Positions 14,215-21,861 of a stretch of 45,380 nucleotides of DNA are shown here, one piece after another (the stretch's first letter is position 1; every line of letters begins with the position of its first letter). The stretch spans positions 1-45,380 of the IMG/VR virus record IMGVR_UViG_3300037087_000143, one strand, 5' to 3'. Both the position numbers and the translations under genes were made by a program. The notes beneath the pieces were generated by a model. The model was not told the origin of the DNA, did not search any database, and worked only from the letters and a program-made list of their open reading frames with translations. The stretch comes from a virus.

Positions 14215-14694
14215 TCAAACTCCCCATCGCATTGCCAAGTCATGCCCCTGCCCCTCGGTGCCAGCGGTACCAACCTTGTCTATCTCTGCCATGCCATCCA
14301 TGGCGCGGTTGTATGCGGTAGCATCGCTCTGGCAGCAGGCGGCGATCTGAGCGAACAGCCTGTGCAGATAAACGAGGTCGACAGCGGAGGCGGGTGGGGA
14401 TACCGGTATGTCGGGATTCAGTTTCGTATACAGCCACTGGTAGTCGTGGCGAAGCGCATACATGATCCGTCTCGCCATCTCACGGCCTATCTCCTCACCG
14501 TCGCTATTGAAGGTCAGACGGGCGATCACGTCCTCGGGTGGTAACGGCTTCCCTTCCTCCCGAGCCTCGGCCAGTAGGGCGCGGAGATCGTCCTCAACTT
14601 CGGAGGCGCTTCGCATTTGCCTAAGCACCCGCAATCCACGGTACTTATCAGCCAGCGCCTCCAGCCTCTCGGCGGGAACCGATGCGTTACTCAT
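14215..14694 (-). CDS. Hypothetical helical protein
   Basis: The 159-residue, mostly helical protein starts MSNASVPAERLEALADKYRGL and includes EEIGREMARRIMYALRHDYQWL. Its ATG overlaps the TGA of the SLT gene. No family is recognised. Confidence 0.7.
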   Translation of the reverse strand: MSNASVPAERLEALADKYRGLRVLRQMRSASEVEDDLRALLAEAREEGKPLPPEDVIARLTFNSDGEEIGREMARRIMYALRHDYQWLYTKLNPDIPVSPPASAVDLVYLHRLFAQIAACCQSDATAYNRAMDGMAEIDKVGTAGTEGQGHDLAMRWGV

Positions 14695-15086
14695 CTCATC
14701 CTCCTCCACAGGTACAGCGCCAGGCTGTCCCGTTTTCTCTCCACCGTCTTCCCCCACGCAATCGAGTAGGCACCGGGGAAGTCGCCCCCGTTGTAGTGGC
14801 TCACCTTCGTCGAGAGGTCACGGCCCGCGCAGTCCCGCAATATCTCCGCTCCCTTGGCGATATGAAGCAGCAGGTTCCCCCTGTACTGCTCGTGCCACTC
14901 GTTGTCGATCTGCCAGAGCCCGAAGCTGGTGTGACCCCGGGGCTCCACGCGCAGCGCCCTTGGGTTGAACTGGCTCTCGCACTCCACCACAGAAACACCG
15001 TCGAGTCCTGACATCCAGTAGACCTCGGCTACCAGGTTGGGGTCTCGATGGAGGAGCGCCGCGAGTAGGAGAGCGCATTCAATCAT
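14691..15086 (-). CDS. SLT-type lytic transglycosylase/lysozyme-like protein
   Basis: The 131-residue protein has the soluble lytic transglycosylase signature: VECESQFNPRA (catalytic Glu probably residue 37), HTSFGLWQID and SHYNGG. It should cleave peptidoglycan glycan strands. The short hydrophobic start (MIECALLLAALL) may act as a weak membrane or signal segment. The ATG lies 3 bases after the 3' end of tRNA-His, so the ribosome site falls inside the tRNA acceptor stem. It lies in the recombination operon rather than with the other lysis genes. Confidence 0.82.
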   Translation of the reverse strand: MIECALLLAALLHRDPNLVAEVYWMSGLDGVSVVECESQFNPRALRVEPRGHTSFGLWQIDNEWHEQYRGNLLLHIAKGAEILRDCAGRDLSTKVSHYNGGDFPGAYSIAWGKTVERKRDSLALYLWRRMR

Positions 15087-15088
15087 CG

Positions 15089-15161
15089 GCCCGCCGAGGA
15101 GTCTCGAACTCCCACCTCTGGATCCACAGTCCAGTGTGCTACCTATTGCACCACGACCGGC
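15089..15161 (-). tRNA. tRNA-His (anticodon GTG)
   Basis: The cloverleaf is: extra 5' G (15161) facing discriminator C (15089), the hallmark of tRNA-His; acceptor 15154-15160 with 15090-15096, with one G-G mismatch; D-arm GTGC/GCAC; anticodon stem CTGGA/TCCAG with loop CTGTGGA (GTG); T-arm GGGAG-TTCGAGA-CTCCT. No CCA is encoded. It sits inside the recombination operon, just before the SLT gene. Confidence 0.92.
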
Positions 15162-15207
15162 AAGAAAGGGCTGGAGATTCCTCGATTCGACCGACAGGTC
15201 CGTGGTT

Positions 15208-15315
15208 TTACGATGCGCCAACGATCCACGGCTTACTGTCATCGTCTGGGTTGCCCCAGCCCCTGGGTTGCCGGAACCCGTCAGTTGACCAGCCCCGGCT
15301 CGCCCCAAACACCAT
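15208..15315 (-). CDS. Possible small protein between RecT-like gene and tRNA-His
   Basis: This 35-codon ATG frame (MVFGASRGWSTDGFRQPRGW, then GNPDDDSKPWIVGAS) has only a weak AAGG ribosome site 4 bases before the ATG. An AAGCC/GGCTT hairpin precedes it. Nothing else is seen between 15162 and 15339. Confidence 0.4.
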   Translation of the reverse strand: MVFGASRGWSTDGFRQPRGWGNPDDDSKPWIVGAS

Positions 15316-15339
15316 TAAGCCTTCACTGGCTTTTGGGTT

Positions 15340-16314
15340 CTACTCTGTGAAGCCGAGTCCCTCCTGGCCCTCGTCATCCTCGCCCGGCTCCCGCTCTCCG
15401 CTCTCCGCGTCCAGCTTGCCCTTCTCGGGTGCGCCCTTCTGCCCTCGGTTGAACACGCCACCGAATGGTCCGCGCGCCCCCTGCGCCTTCTCCTGCACGG
15501 AGGCGCGAACGTCCTGCGCCCCCTCCTTCTTCTTCACGGGGAAGTATTCCTCGGGCTTCCTGCCCTCGGTGTCGATCGCCGTGTAGATTCGGCCCATCGC
15601 CAGGATCTCCGCGTTGCTCATGTCCTCGGCCTTGTGCTTCAGGTAGGCTTCCAGCCTCTGGCGGTCCACGCCCACCTTCTCGAAGGTGGCGATGAGGCTC
15701 TTGATGATCTCGGCCTTCGGGCGCCCGCTCTTGGTGAGCTCGGCCTCCTGGGTCTTCTCGCACTCGTCAACGGCCATCTCCACCACGTCCACGGGTATCG
15801 CGGCCAGGATGCACGCCCTCATCCTTCGGGCTGCCTGGTTGGCGTTGTTCTCGTAGATGTCACGGGGGTCCACCAGCCTCTTCGTTCCCTCCCGGGTGTA
15901 CCTGACGTGCGGGACATCGAAGATGCGCTCGAACCTGGAGTTGGTCTCCACGTCCCACGCATAGGTCTGGATCGTGGACTTCTGCCCGTCGCTGGAAAGC
16001 TCCCGCCACCCGGACTGGAAGTTCCCCCACGACTGCGCGAGGGCCTCGGCACAGCGTATGCTCGGCCCTGTCACCGTCTGCCCTCCCTTTGGGTAGGCAT
16101 AGATGGCCTTCTCCGCGAGGGAGGGGCGCCGGCACATGGCCCGGATGCGCTCCACCGCTGCGGCCTGGTCCCTGGGGTTGGCCATTGCGACGGTGATCGC
16201 CCCCTTGACCTCGGCGATGGCCCGCTCGGCCTCCGTGTTCGCCGCGGCCCCCACGGCCTTCACGGGGGAGGAGAACCCTCCCCCCTTCACGACTGCTGTC
16301 TGTTCGCTGCTCAT
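15340..16314 (-). CDS. RecT-like single-strand annealing recombinase
   Basis: The 324-residue protein includes AAVERIRAMCRRPSLAEKAIYAYPKGG, TGPSIRCAEALAQSWGN and RDIYENNANQAARRMRACI (each within a longer conserved core). A disordered acidic tail, about residues 275-324, follows. This pattern is shared by phage proteins found beside YqaJ-type exonucleases and proposed as annealing recombinases. The YqaJ-like nuclease lies three genes upstream. It would anneal single-stranded DNA during replication-linked recombination. The family assignment is from pattern memory and synteny. Its ATG overlaps the upstream TGA. Confidence 0.7.
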   Translation of the reverse strand: MSSEQTAVVKGGGFSSPVKAVGAAANTEAERAIAEVKGAITVAMANPRDQAAAVERIRAMCRRPSLAEKAIYAYPKGGQTVTGPSIRCAEALAQSWGNFQSGWRELSSDGQKSTIQTYAWDVETNSRFERIFDVPHVRYTREGTKRLVDPRDIYENNANQAARRMRACILAAIPVDVVEMAVDECEKTQEAELTKSGRPKAEIIKSLIATFEKVGVDRQRLEAYLKHKAEDMSNAEILAMGRIYTAIDTEGRKPEEYFPVKKKEGAQDVRASVQEKAQGARGPFGGVFNRGQKGAPEKGKLDAESGEREPGEDDEGQEGLGFTE

Positions 16315-17036
16315 GCCACCACCGTCTTCTCGGGCATCGCCGCGTTCAGCCACGCCTTGATTGCGACGATTGCCTTGATCTGCCACGCCCCACCGTCCGC
16401 CTCGAACAGCGCGCACTCCGGCGGATCCTCTTCGTCTCCACCCTTCACGCGGAAGAGGAAAGAGCTGATCGGCTGCGGAAGCTCGTTGAAGCTGCGGAAC
16501 GGAGCGAGGTCCACGCGCGGCCTGATGTCCACCGATTCCTTCAAGGCCACGCCCTTCTTCACGGTGACCACCTGCGTCACCCCGTCGTCCTCCCTGGTGA
16601 TCTCCTTTCCGGCAACGATTCGGCTGCACAGCTTCAGGAGGTAGTCCCGGTCGGGCGTCGGCTCGAACATGGTCTGGAGGCAGATGACGAACTGATCGGC
16701 CTCCATGTACTGCCCGAAGGAGAACTGTTTCCGGTCCGGCGGCTTCACGGTGAGCATCTTGCTCCGCTTCAGGTACGGACCGTCTGCGGGTCCCCGGACG
16801 CTGACGACCGTTGGCGACTCGACGTGCAGGATCACGGGGATCTCGTCGAGAACCTTCGAATCGACATCCGATTCGAGGTAGTCCTTGATCGCTGTGAGCG
16901 TGAACGCGCTGATCGCCTCTGGCCTCGGGTCGTGCGCGACCAAGTGAAGCTGGTCCCGGGAGAACTGCTTCCCATCCACCGTGAGGAGTGTCGGCGCTCC
17001 GAGAGCGACGATCTCTGTTGCTACGCCCTTCTCCAT
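16311..17036 (-). CDS. DUF2303-like phage protein
   Basis: The 241-residue protein starts MEKGVATEIVALGAPTLLTVDG. It includes KQFSFGQYMEADQFVICL and ends with a helix (WQIKAIVAIKAWLNAAMP). Overall it resembles the YfdQ/DUF2303 phage family, commonly found with recombination genes. GGAGG lies 6 bases before the ATG. The biochemical role is unknown. Confidence 0.6.
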   Translation of the reverse strand: MEKGVATEIVALGAPTLLTVDGKQFSRDQLHLVAHDPRPEAISAFTLTAIKDYLESDVDSKVLDEIPVILHVESPTVVSVRGPADGPYLKRSKMLTVKPPDRKQFSFGQYMEADQFVICLQTMFEPTPDRDYLLKLCSRIVAGKEITREDDGVTQVVTVKKGVALKESVDIRPRVDLAPFRSFNELPQPISSFLFRVKGGDEEDPPECALFEADGGAWQIKAIVAIKAWLNAAMPEKTVVA

Positions 17037-17383
17037 CAGTTTCCTCCTGCCTTCGGCATGGGTGTGACGTTGAGAGGAAGCTGCGGCTGCTTCACTTCCT
17101 CCTCGAATGCGACCAGCTCACCGGCCTCCTGGCCGATGTGAGCGTGGGTCTCGTAACCCTTGTACTTGGCGAGCTTGGCGTCCGCGCTGATCTCCAGCGT
17201 GGCGTAGTCGCGCGCCTCGTTGGGGTGGATCTTCACCGTCAGCACGATGGTCCGCGCCGCCTTGTACGGGGTGTTCACGTCGGCGATGTTGTCCAAGACT
17301 TCTTTCATCTTGGCATCGAACAGCTCCGACGCGGCTCCCGATCCGAGAGTCGATAGGGCGACTCTCTTGACCTCAGTCTTCAT
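17036..17383 (-). CDS. Hypothetical recombination-operon protein
   Basis: The 115-residue protein (MKTEVKRVALSTLGSGAASEL to NVTPMPKAGGN) has a beta-rich centre (TIVLTVKIHPNEARDYATLEI). Proteins of this size and pattern recur next to DUF2303 and YqaJ genes in phages. GGAGG precedes the ATG. Confidence 0.7.
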   Translation of the reverse strand: MKTEVKRVALSTLGSGAASELFDAKMKEVLDNIADVNTPYKAARTIVLTVKIHPNEARDYATLEISADAKLAKYKGYETHAHIGQEAGELVAFEEEVKQPQLPLNVTPMPKAGGN

Positions 17384-17396
17384 GGTCCCTCCTCCG

Positions 17397-18347
17397 TTAC
17401 TTCTGTTTCGAGAGCCGCAGCTCCCGTGTCGGCTTCACGTCGAATGCTTCAACGTGATAGCCGTCTTTCGACTTCCATGTGCAGAGCTTCACCGAACCCG
17501 CCATGAGGGTGTCCCCGTTGTCCCCGATGGCGAGCTTCAGAACCAGGGCAAGCTCCTTGTCCTTCTCTTCGAGACGCTTCTGCGCAGCACGCACCAGACC
17601 GATTCTCCTGCGGGCTTCCTTGGCAACCTCGTCCGCCTGCACTTCCCCCTCGTGTGACAGCGGCCACCGGCGGTTGGCCTCCTCGGCCGTCTCGGGAGGA
17701 GGAAGCTCCCCGCGCTCCACGTACTGCCACACGCGGTCGTACTCCAGACGGATCATGGCCTCGATGAACGCCTCGTCGCGCTTCACCGTGTAGATCAGGA
17801 GCCGCTGGCCCCCGAAGAGAACGGGTATGTCGGCGAAAAGACGGTCCGAAACCGCGAGGTTGTGTTGAACTTGGGAGAAATATTCCGGTGGAACCTCGTC
17901 GGTCCCCGGCTCGCCCCACTCCACTTCCTTGCTGGCCTTGGTGGTCTTGGCCTCGATGATCCCGCTCTCGTTGATGATGATGCGGTCCAGGTGCGCGCCC
18001 ATCCACGGGTACTTCGGGTGACGGAGGAGCCGCGGGACACGGCGCACCTTCCGGCCGGTCCTCCTCATGTACTCCTGGCAGACCACGGCCTCCAGGATGG
18101 TCCCGAAGTACACGTCCTCCCGGGTGGAAAGGTCGTCGGGGGGGCGAACCCCCAGCTTCTCCTCGGCCAGCGAGTAGCTATCGCCCCACCGACTCTCGTT
18201 CAGCGCCTTCGCGGCGTCGCTCCCCCCGATGTATGTCCGCCTCTCCTCGGGTGACATCCCCGGCATGACGGCCAGTGCGGTCTCGGGGACCGTGACGTGG
18301 ACCAGCTCGGGAAGTTCATCGTCGGGGACAAGCTCGATGCTGCTCAT
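17397..18347 (-). CDS. YqaJ-type recombination exonuclease
   Basis: The 316-residue protein has the YqaJ/lambda-exonuclease core: YIGGSDAAKAL (entry motif), FGTILEAVVCQEYMRRTG (catalytic Glu), MGAHLDRIIINESGIIEAKT (Asp and E-x-K of PD-(D/E)XK) and YFSQVQHNLAVS (Gln-rich motif). A C-terminal extension contains a coiled coil (RAAQKRLEEKDKELAL). It should resect double-stranded ends to expose single strands for the RecT-like protein. Its ATG overlaps the RNA ligase stop. Confidence 0.88.
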   Translation of the reverse strand: MSSIELVPDDELPELVHVTVPETALAVMPGMSPEERRTYIGGSDAAKALNESRWGDSYSLAEEKLGVRPPDDLSTREDVYFGTILEAVVCQEYMRRTGRKVRRVPRLLRHPKYPWMGAHLDRIIINESGIIEAKTTKASKEVEWGEPGTDEVPPEYFSQVQHNLAVSDRLFADIPVLFGGQRLLIYTVKRDEAFIEAMIRLEYDRVWQYVERGELPPPETAEEANRRWPLSHEGEVQADEVAKEARRRIGLVRAAQKRLEEKDKELALVLKLAIGDNGDTLMAGSVKLCTWKSKDGYHVEAFDVKPTRELRLSKQK

Positions 18348-18895
18348 TCGTGTCCCTTTCCGGCGTCGTCCTTCTCGATGGTCTTCTTGAAGTATCCACG
18401 GAGGGAGACGTGGTAGATCACCACGCCCTCGGGATTCATGAATCCAGGCGCCGCGGAGCTTCCCTTCTCGGCAAGGTCCTGAACGACGGCCGCTATCTCC
18501 AGCGTGCTGAAAATGCCAGTGTAGAGAATGGGTACCACGTCGCAACACGCGGGCCGCGTCTCGATCCACTTCGACGTGTTGAACAGGGAGAATCTCTTCC
18601 TCTCCTGATCGTAGCGGCGCTGGATTCCCAGACCCCACCACTCCCCGAAGTGGCGGCCGACGCCGAGTCCAGTGCGAAGCTCCTCCGCGTGCTCGGCTAC
18701 CCAACGTGCAAACCCGAAGTTGTCGGCCTCGGGAGTGATCCATTGGGTGCGGCTCCCAGCAATCACTCGTCCGTCCTCCATGACGAGTACGCACCCGTTG
18801 GTACCGTCGATCTTCTCCGTCACCACGCAATCGCGCGAGAGACGAGGGATCTTCGGAAACTCCTCGAACTCAGGAACCACAACGACATCGCTCAT
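18344..18895 (-). CDS. RNA ligase (Rnl2-like nucleotidyltransferase)
   Basis: The 183-residue protein contains motif I EKIDGTNG with the adenylated Lys at residue 28, GRHFGEWWG (motif III-like), EGVVIYH (motif IV) and YFKKTIEKDD (motif V). It is a compact catalytic core without an obvious extra C-terminal domain. It would join RNA ends through ligase-AMP and RNA-AMP intermediates. Its ATG overlaps the upstream TGA. Targets are unknown; repair of cut tRNAs is the usual phage role. Confidence 0.85.
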   Translation of the reverse strand: MSDVVVVPEFEEFPKIPRLSRDCVVTEKIDGTNGCVLVMEDGRVIAGSRTQWITPEADNFGFARWVAEHAEELRTGLGVGRHFGEWWGLGIQRRYDQERKRFSLFNTSKWIETRPACCDVVPILYTGIFSTLEIAAVVQDLAEKGSSAAPGFMNPEGVVIYHVSLRGYFKKTIEKDDAGKGHE

Positions 18896-19188
18896 CCCCT
18901 GGCCCTCCTCTGCAAGTCTATTTCCCCCGGAGTCTCCTCCAGAATCTCTTTCATGGCAACCGAGGCCAGCACCATCAGAACGGCCCCGGGGAGCTTACCC
19001 TCGTTGAGCATGTCCACCATGATCCGCGCAACGTCGGCCTTCTCACCCACGGCCTGCTCCCGGGCGCGAATCTGGATGTCGGCGATGTGCTCGGCCATCT
19101 TCTGCGTGCTCATCCCGAAGGTCTCGCACAGTCCTGTTCCGCGCACGTCGAAGCTGAAACTGAAGAGGAAGGTCTGCTTCTCGGTCAT
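18892..19188 (-). CDS. Hypothetical protein
   Basis: The 98-residue protein starts MTEKQTFLFSFSFDVRGTGL and continues with helices (MAEHIADIQIRAREQAVG). Coupled by ATGA on both sides, it lies in the middle of the recombination operon. No family is recognised. Confidence 0.7.
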   Translation of the reverse strand: MTEKQTFLFSFSFDVRGTGLCETFGMSTQKMAEHIADIQIRAREQAVGEKADVARIMVDMLNEGKLPGAVLMVLASVAMKEILEETPGEIDLQRRARG

Positions 19189-19367
19189 GTGCGACTCCCG
19201 TGCTTCATCCTGTTCTCGTAGGCTGCCGATGTCGAGGCCGCTGTCATGGTGAACCACTCCGAGAGTGATTCCTCCCCATTCGCCACGAGGGCGGCCTTCA
19301 GACGCCTGACAAGCTCTACGGAGACATTCCTGATCCGAACGTCTTGGAGCCGCCCCTTGGGCTTCAT
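19185..19367 (-). CDS. Small ribbon-helix-helix-like protein
   Basis: The 60-residue protein (MKPKGRLQDVRIRNVSVELV, then RRLKAALVANGEESLSEWF) has the strand-helix-helix pattern of Arc/CopG DNA-binding proteins. Its ATG overlaps the upstream stop. It is a candidate transcription regulator. The fold is inferred from pattern only. Confidence 0.6.
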   Translation of the reverse strand: MKPKGRLQDVRIRNVSVELVRRLKAALVANGEESLSEWFTMTAASTSAAYENRMKHGSRT

Positions 19368-19825
19368 ACCACCTTCTCCTTCAGGTCATCTCCAGAGGCC
19401 TCTTTTCTGAGAAGTCGAAGAAGAGCGAACAGCTTTGGGAGTCTATTGTTGAGAGGAAATCTGATGTAGAAGCGATCAACGAACCTGATGCACTCCTCTT
19501 CCGCTTCCTTTTCGAGGAGGATCATCTTGTCAGGATTGGCGACTACTTTTCTTGTACTCTCGTAGCCCCCACCGTGCTGCCGGTGAATCTTGAAACTTTG
19601 AGCGGCGCGGACCCTTTCCCCTCCGATCTCTATCTCGAACTCTCTGATGAGAGACCTTGCGGAGAGGATCCTGTACGCCTTGGCAGCCGCCTCATCATCC
19701 CACTCGAAATAGTCATGGAGTGGACTCTTCGCTGGCTTCGCTTTGTCGAGAACCATCTCGGCGGTGACGACCTCGTTGTCGGCGAATATCTTCGCCAATT
19801 CCTGAGCGTACTGTTCCTTCATCAT
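19364..19825 (-). CDS. Hypothetical protein
   Basis: The 153-residue helical protein starts MMKEQYAQELAKIFADNEVV and includes SPLHDYFEWDDEAAAKAYRI and a basic C-terminal part (LPKLFALLRLLRKEASGD). GGAGG precedes the double ATG by 4 and 7 bases. The SPLHDYFEW pattern recurs in phage proteins beside recombination genes. The role is unknown. Confidence 0.72.
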   Translation of the reverse strand: MMKEQYAQELAKIFADNEVVTAEMVLDKAKPAKSPLHDYFEWDDEAAAKAYRILSARSLIREFEIEIGGERVRAAQSFKIHRQHGGGYESTRKVVANPDKMILLEKEAEEECIRFVDRFYIRFPLNNRLPKLFALLRLLRKEASGDDLKEKVV

Positions 19826-20490
19826 ACGACCTCCGTTGCTTTCACGACATCGAAGGTTCCCCACCCCATGCCAGCGCTCTTGCTGGACTTGGAGTCGTGG
19901 CGGCCTTCCCCAATCCCGACCTGCATTCCGACGCGCATGAGAAGGTTGATGACATCCTGCGCCTGGAACTGGTCAGCATCGTACTTCATGATGACCTCTG
20001 CCGTCCACTTTCGCCACATGGCGCGGGTGCGAACGTCGTGGCTTCCGTCAGCGTTCGTTACAGTGTGAGTGACGCGTTCGGGATCGCCTTTCAGGATGAC
20101 GAGTGGTATTCCTTCCTTTTCGTCGATGCCACTGGCCTCGCAGAACAGGGAGAGCTTTCCGAGGGTCATCTTGAAGTTGACGAGACGGCATGCGCTGATG
20201 CAGGCGACACGAAACGCCGCAGCGGGAATCCCGCGCAAGCCTTCCGCCGTCTGATACATGGCGTCTTCGTACTCGCCCTCGAACTCCCTCGGCTCCCTTC
20301 CAGCTTTCGAGCGGGTCCGCTTTGCCGCCTGACCTTCCGCGGTCATGGCGTCCATCATCCTCTTCTTCTTCTTTTCCGAGAAGCGAAGCTGGACATAGGG
20401 GGCCGTCCCCTGAATCTTGAACAGGAGCTTGCGAAGATCTGGGGCTGTTATGACCACCTTCTTCGTCTCGGGAACCTTTGCCTTTGCCAT
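19822..20490 (-). CDS. Conserved phage protein with glycine-rich loop, first gene of the recombination operon
   Basis: The 222-residue protein contains FKIQGTAPYVQLRFSEKKK, AAAFRVACISACRLV, RKWTAEVIMKYD and a C-terminal Gly-rich loop (GMQVGIGEGRHDSK, then GMGWGTFDVV). The same layout appears in phage proteins next to recombination genes. The Gly loop recalls RAMP-type RNA-binding folds, but that likeness is tentative. GGAGG lies 7 bases before this ATG; an ATG one codon earlier is also possible. Confidence 0.72.
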   Translation of the reverse strand: MAKAKVPETKKVVITAPDLRKLLFKIQGTAPYVQLRFSEKKKKRMMDAMTAEGQAAKRTRSKAGREPREFEGEYEDAMYQTAEGLRGIPAAAFRVACISACRLVNFKMTLGKLSLFCEASGIDEKEGIPLVILKGDPERVTHTVTNADGSHDVRTRAMWRKWTAEVIMKYDADQFQAQDVINLLMRVGMQVGIGEGRHDSKSSKSAGMGWGTFDVVKATEVV

Positions 20491-20493
20491 CAT

Positions 20494-20813
20494 CCATCCT
20501 CCGTTTGAAACTCGATCTCGTGTCCCTTCAACGAGGGACTACCATGCCAGCCTTGACGTTACATAACAGGCCGGGTCGCACCGCACCGCGCCGAGCCCCG
20601 ACACACCTGCCGTGACCCGACTGGCCACAACTGATCGAGCCCTGCTATGACGATCCATGCCTGCCGTTCCACGCCATACCTTGACAATGCACGCCTATCC
20701 CAACCACGCCTGCCAAGCCGCTACACACGCTGACCAGCCGAGCACTGTCATGACGAGCCTGCCCAGCCTTGTCGCACCGCGCCCATCCTTAACCATCCTT
20801 TCCGAGACACGGT
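20494..20813 (-). promoter_or_regulatory. Long leader with 5-base periodicity
   Basis: Between the promoter at 20820-20848 and the first gene lies a leader of about 320 bases without a gene. From about 20576 to 20765 it shows a 5-base period. In 24 successive five-base blocks from 20641 to 20760 (plus strand), I count C at the first position in 17 and at the fifth in 16, against 4-7 at inner positions. The transcript therefore carries G-NNN-G units in tandem. The function is unknown. Confidence 0.7.
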
Positions 20814-20819
20814 AGATGG

Positions 20820-20848
20820 ATTATGCACACTATGCACCGTGGTGTCAA
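20820..20848 (-). promoter_or_regulatory. Sigma70 promoter of the recombination operon
   Basis: The minus strand reads TTGACA (20843-20848), a 17-base spacer and CATAAT (20820-20825), nearly consensus. Transcription would start near 20813 and read the periodic leader into 20490-12352. It lies immediately downstream of the late-operon terminator. Confidence 0.85.
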
Positions 20849-20864
20849 GAACTATTTTGGGAAA

Positions 20865-20887
20865 TAAAAAAGGGGCGTTGCCGCCCC
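20865..20887 (-). terminator. Rho-independent terminator of the late operon
   Basis: The minus strand forms GGGGCG-GCAA-CGCCCC (20887 to 20872) followed by a T-rich run (20871 to 20865). It is the textbook end of the structural/lysis transcript, 50 bases after the last gene. Confidence 0.9.
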
Positions 20888-20939
20888 GGGGGAATCCTAC
20901 TTACCGGACATGCCAGCTTTCGGATTCAAGCCAAAGGTA

Positions 20940-21293
20940 CTACTTTATCCCGAGACGGTGCAAGAGGTCGTCGAAGTGGCACTGAGTCTCGAAGTGCTGG
21001 ATGCCGTTGCGGACCTCTAGGATCTTTTCGCGCACGTCCTTGGCGAGGAGGATGCCCTCCCCCTCCACGGCCTTCACGACGCCCTTGCTCTTCTTGAGGG
21101 CCTTCTCCACGGCGGCGCGGACCTCTTCCTCCCACCGGGACTTGATATCGGCGAGCTCCTGCTCCATCGCGCCGATCCTGTTCATGTCCGAGGCATGGGC
21201 CTCTGCGGCTGTGCGCGCCTCCTCCTCCAGAGAGCCGATCTGGTCCTGGAGTCTCTGGATCGAAACCTGGGGGTCTTCCTGCTGATCGCTCAC
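20940..21293 (-). CDS. Coiled-coil protein, last late gene
   Basis: The 117-residue GTG-initiated protein (VSDQQEDPQVSIQRLQDQIG) is nearly all coiled coil through residue 75, followed by KGVVKAVEGEGILLAKDV. GGAGG lies 5 bases before GTG. It has no signal or membrane segment. It may partner the lysis proteins encoded just upstream. Confidence 0.7.
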   Translation of the reverse strand: MSDQQEDPQVSIQRLQDQIGSLEEEARTAAEAHASDMNRIGAMEQELADIKSRWEEEVRAAVEKALKKSKGVVKAVEGEGILLAKDVREKILEVRNGIQHFETQCHFDDLLHRLGIK

Positions 21294-21306
21294 ATGATCC
21301 TCCGTT

Positions 21307-21861
21307 TCACCACACCTTCAACAGGTGTCCTGCTTCGTAGACTGCGACGGCTCCAAGGCCGACGCCGAACGTGATACACCCGACCTTCAGGATGGATACC
21401 TGAGTCTCCAAGGAAGTCGCCTTGCTCTTTATGTCAGACAGAGCCAAGAGGGCATGGGCCTGCTTCTCGTCCTCACTGCCCGAGAAGTCCGTCAACATAG
21501 GCAACAGCTTGTCGGAGAAGCTCTGTAGTTTTGTGACTCGATCCGACAAGGCTTGCAGCGCCTGCTGCGATTGCTGCTGCTCGATCTGCCTCTGCTTGTC
21601 GTCGGCTATCTTCTGCTGCCTGTCTTGCTCGATCTGCTGCTGCTGCTGAATCGAGAGCGTGTCTGAGTTCTCCGAGCTGGTCAACGATTGGTCGAGCAAC
21701 GGCTTCAAGGCTTGCAATACGGCTCTTTCTGTCGGCGTAATCGGCGGTGACGGTTGAACGGTATCCGTCGATGGCTGCGTTGAGCTTTGCCCCTGCGCCA
21801 TGAGAGATCCAAAGCACAACAGCACCGCACAGAACAGCACCGAGGGCAAACGCAATCGCAT
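21307..21861 (-). CDS. Exported Gln-rich coiled-coil protein overlapping the spanin-like gene
   Basis: The 184-residue protein starts with a signal-like segment (RLRLPSVLFCAVLLCFGSLM). A Gln-rich coiled coil (about residues 70-135) and a hydrophobic C-terminal segment (GCITFGVGLGAVAVYEAGHL) follow. It shares about 390 bases with the 21473-21880 gene in another frame and then runs on alone. No lipobox is seen, so it is not a classic Rz1. A role in envelope disruption is inferred from position. Confidence 0.65.
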   Translation of the reverse strand: MRLRLPSVLFCAVLLCFGSLMAQGQSSTQPSTDTVQPSPPITPTERAVLQALKPLLDQSLTSSENSDTLSIQQQQQIEQDRQQKIADDKQRQIEQQQSQQALQALSDRVTKLQSFSDKLLPMLTDFSGSEDEKQAHALLALSDIKSKATSLETQVSILKVGCITFGVGLGAVAVYEAGHLLKVW

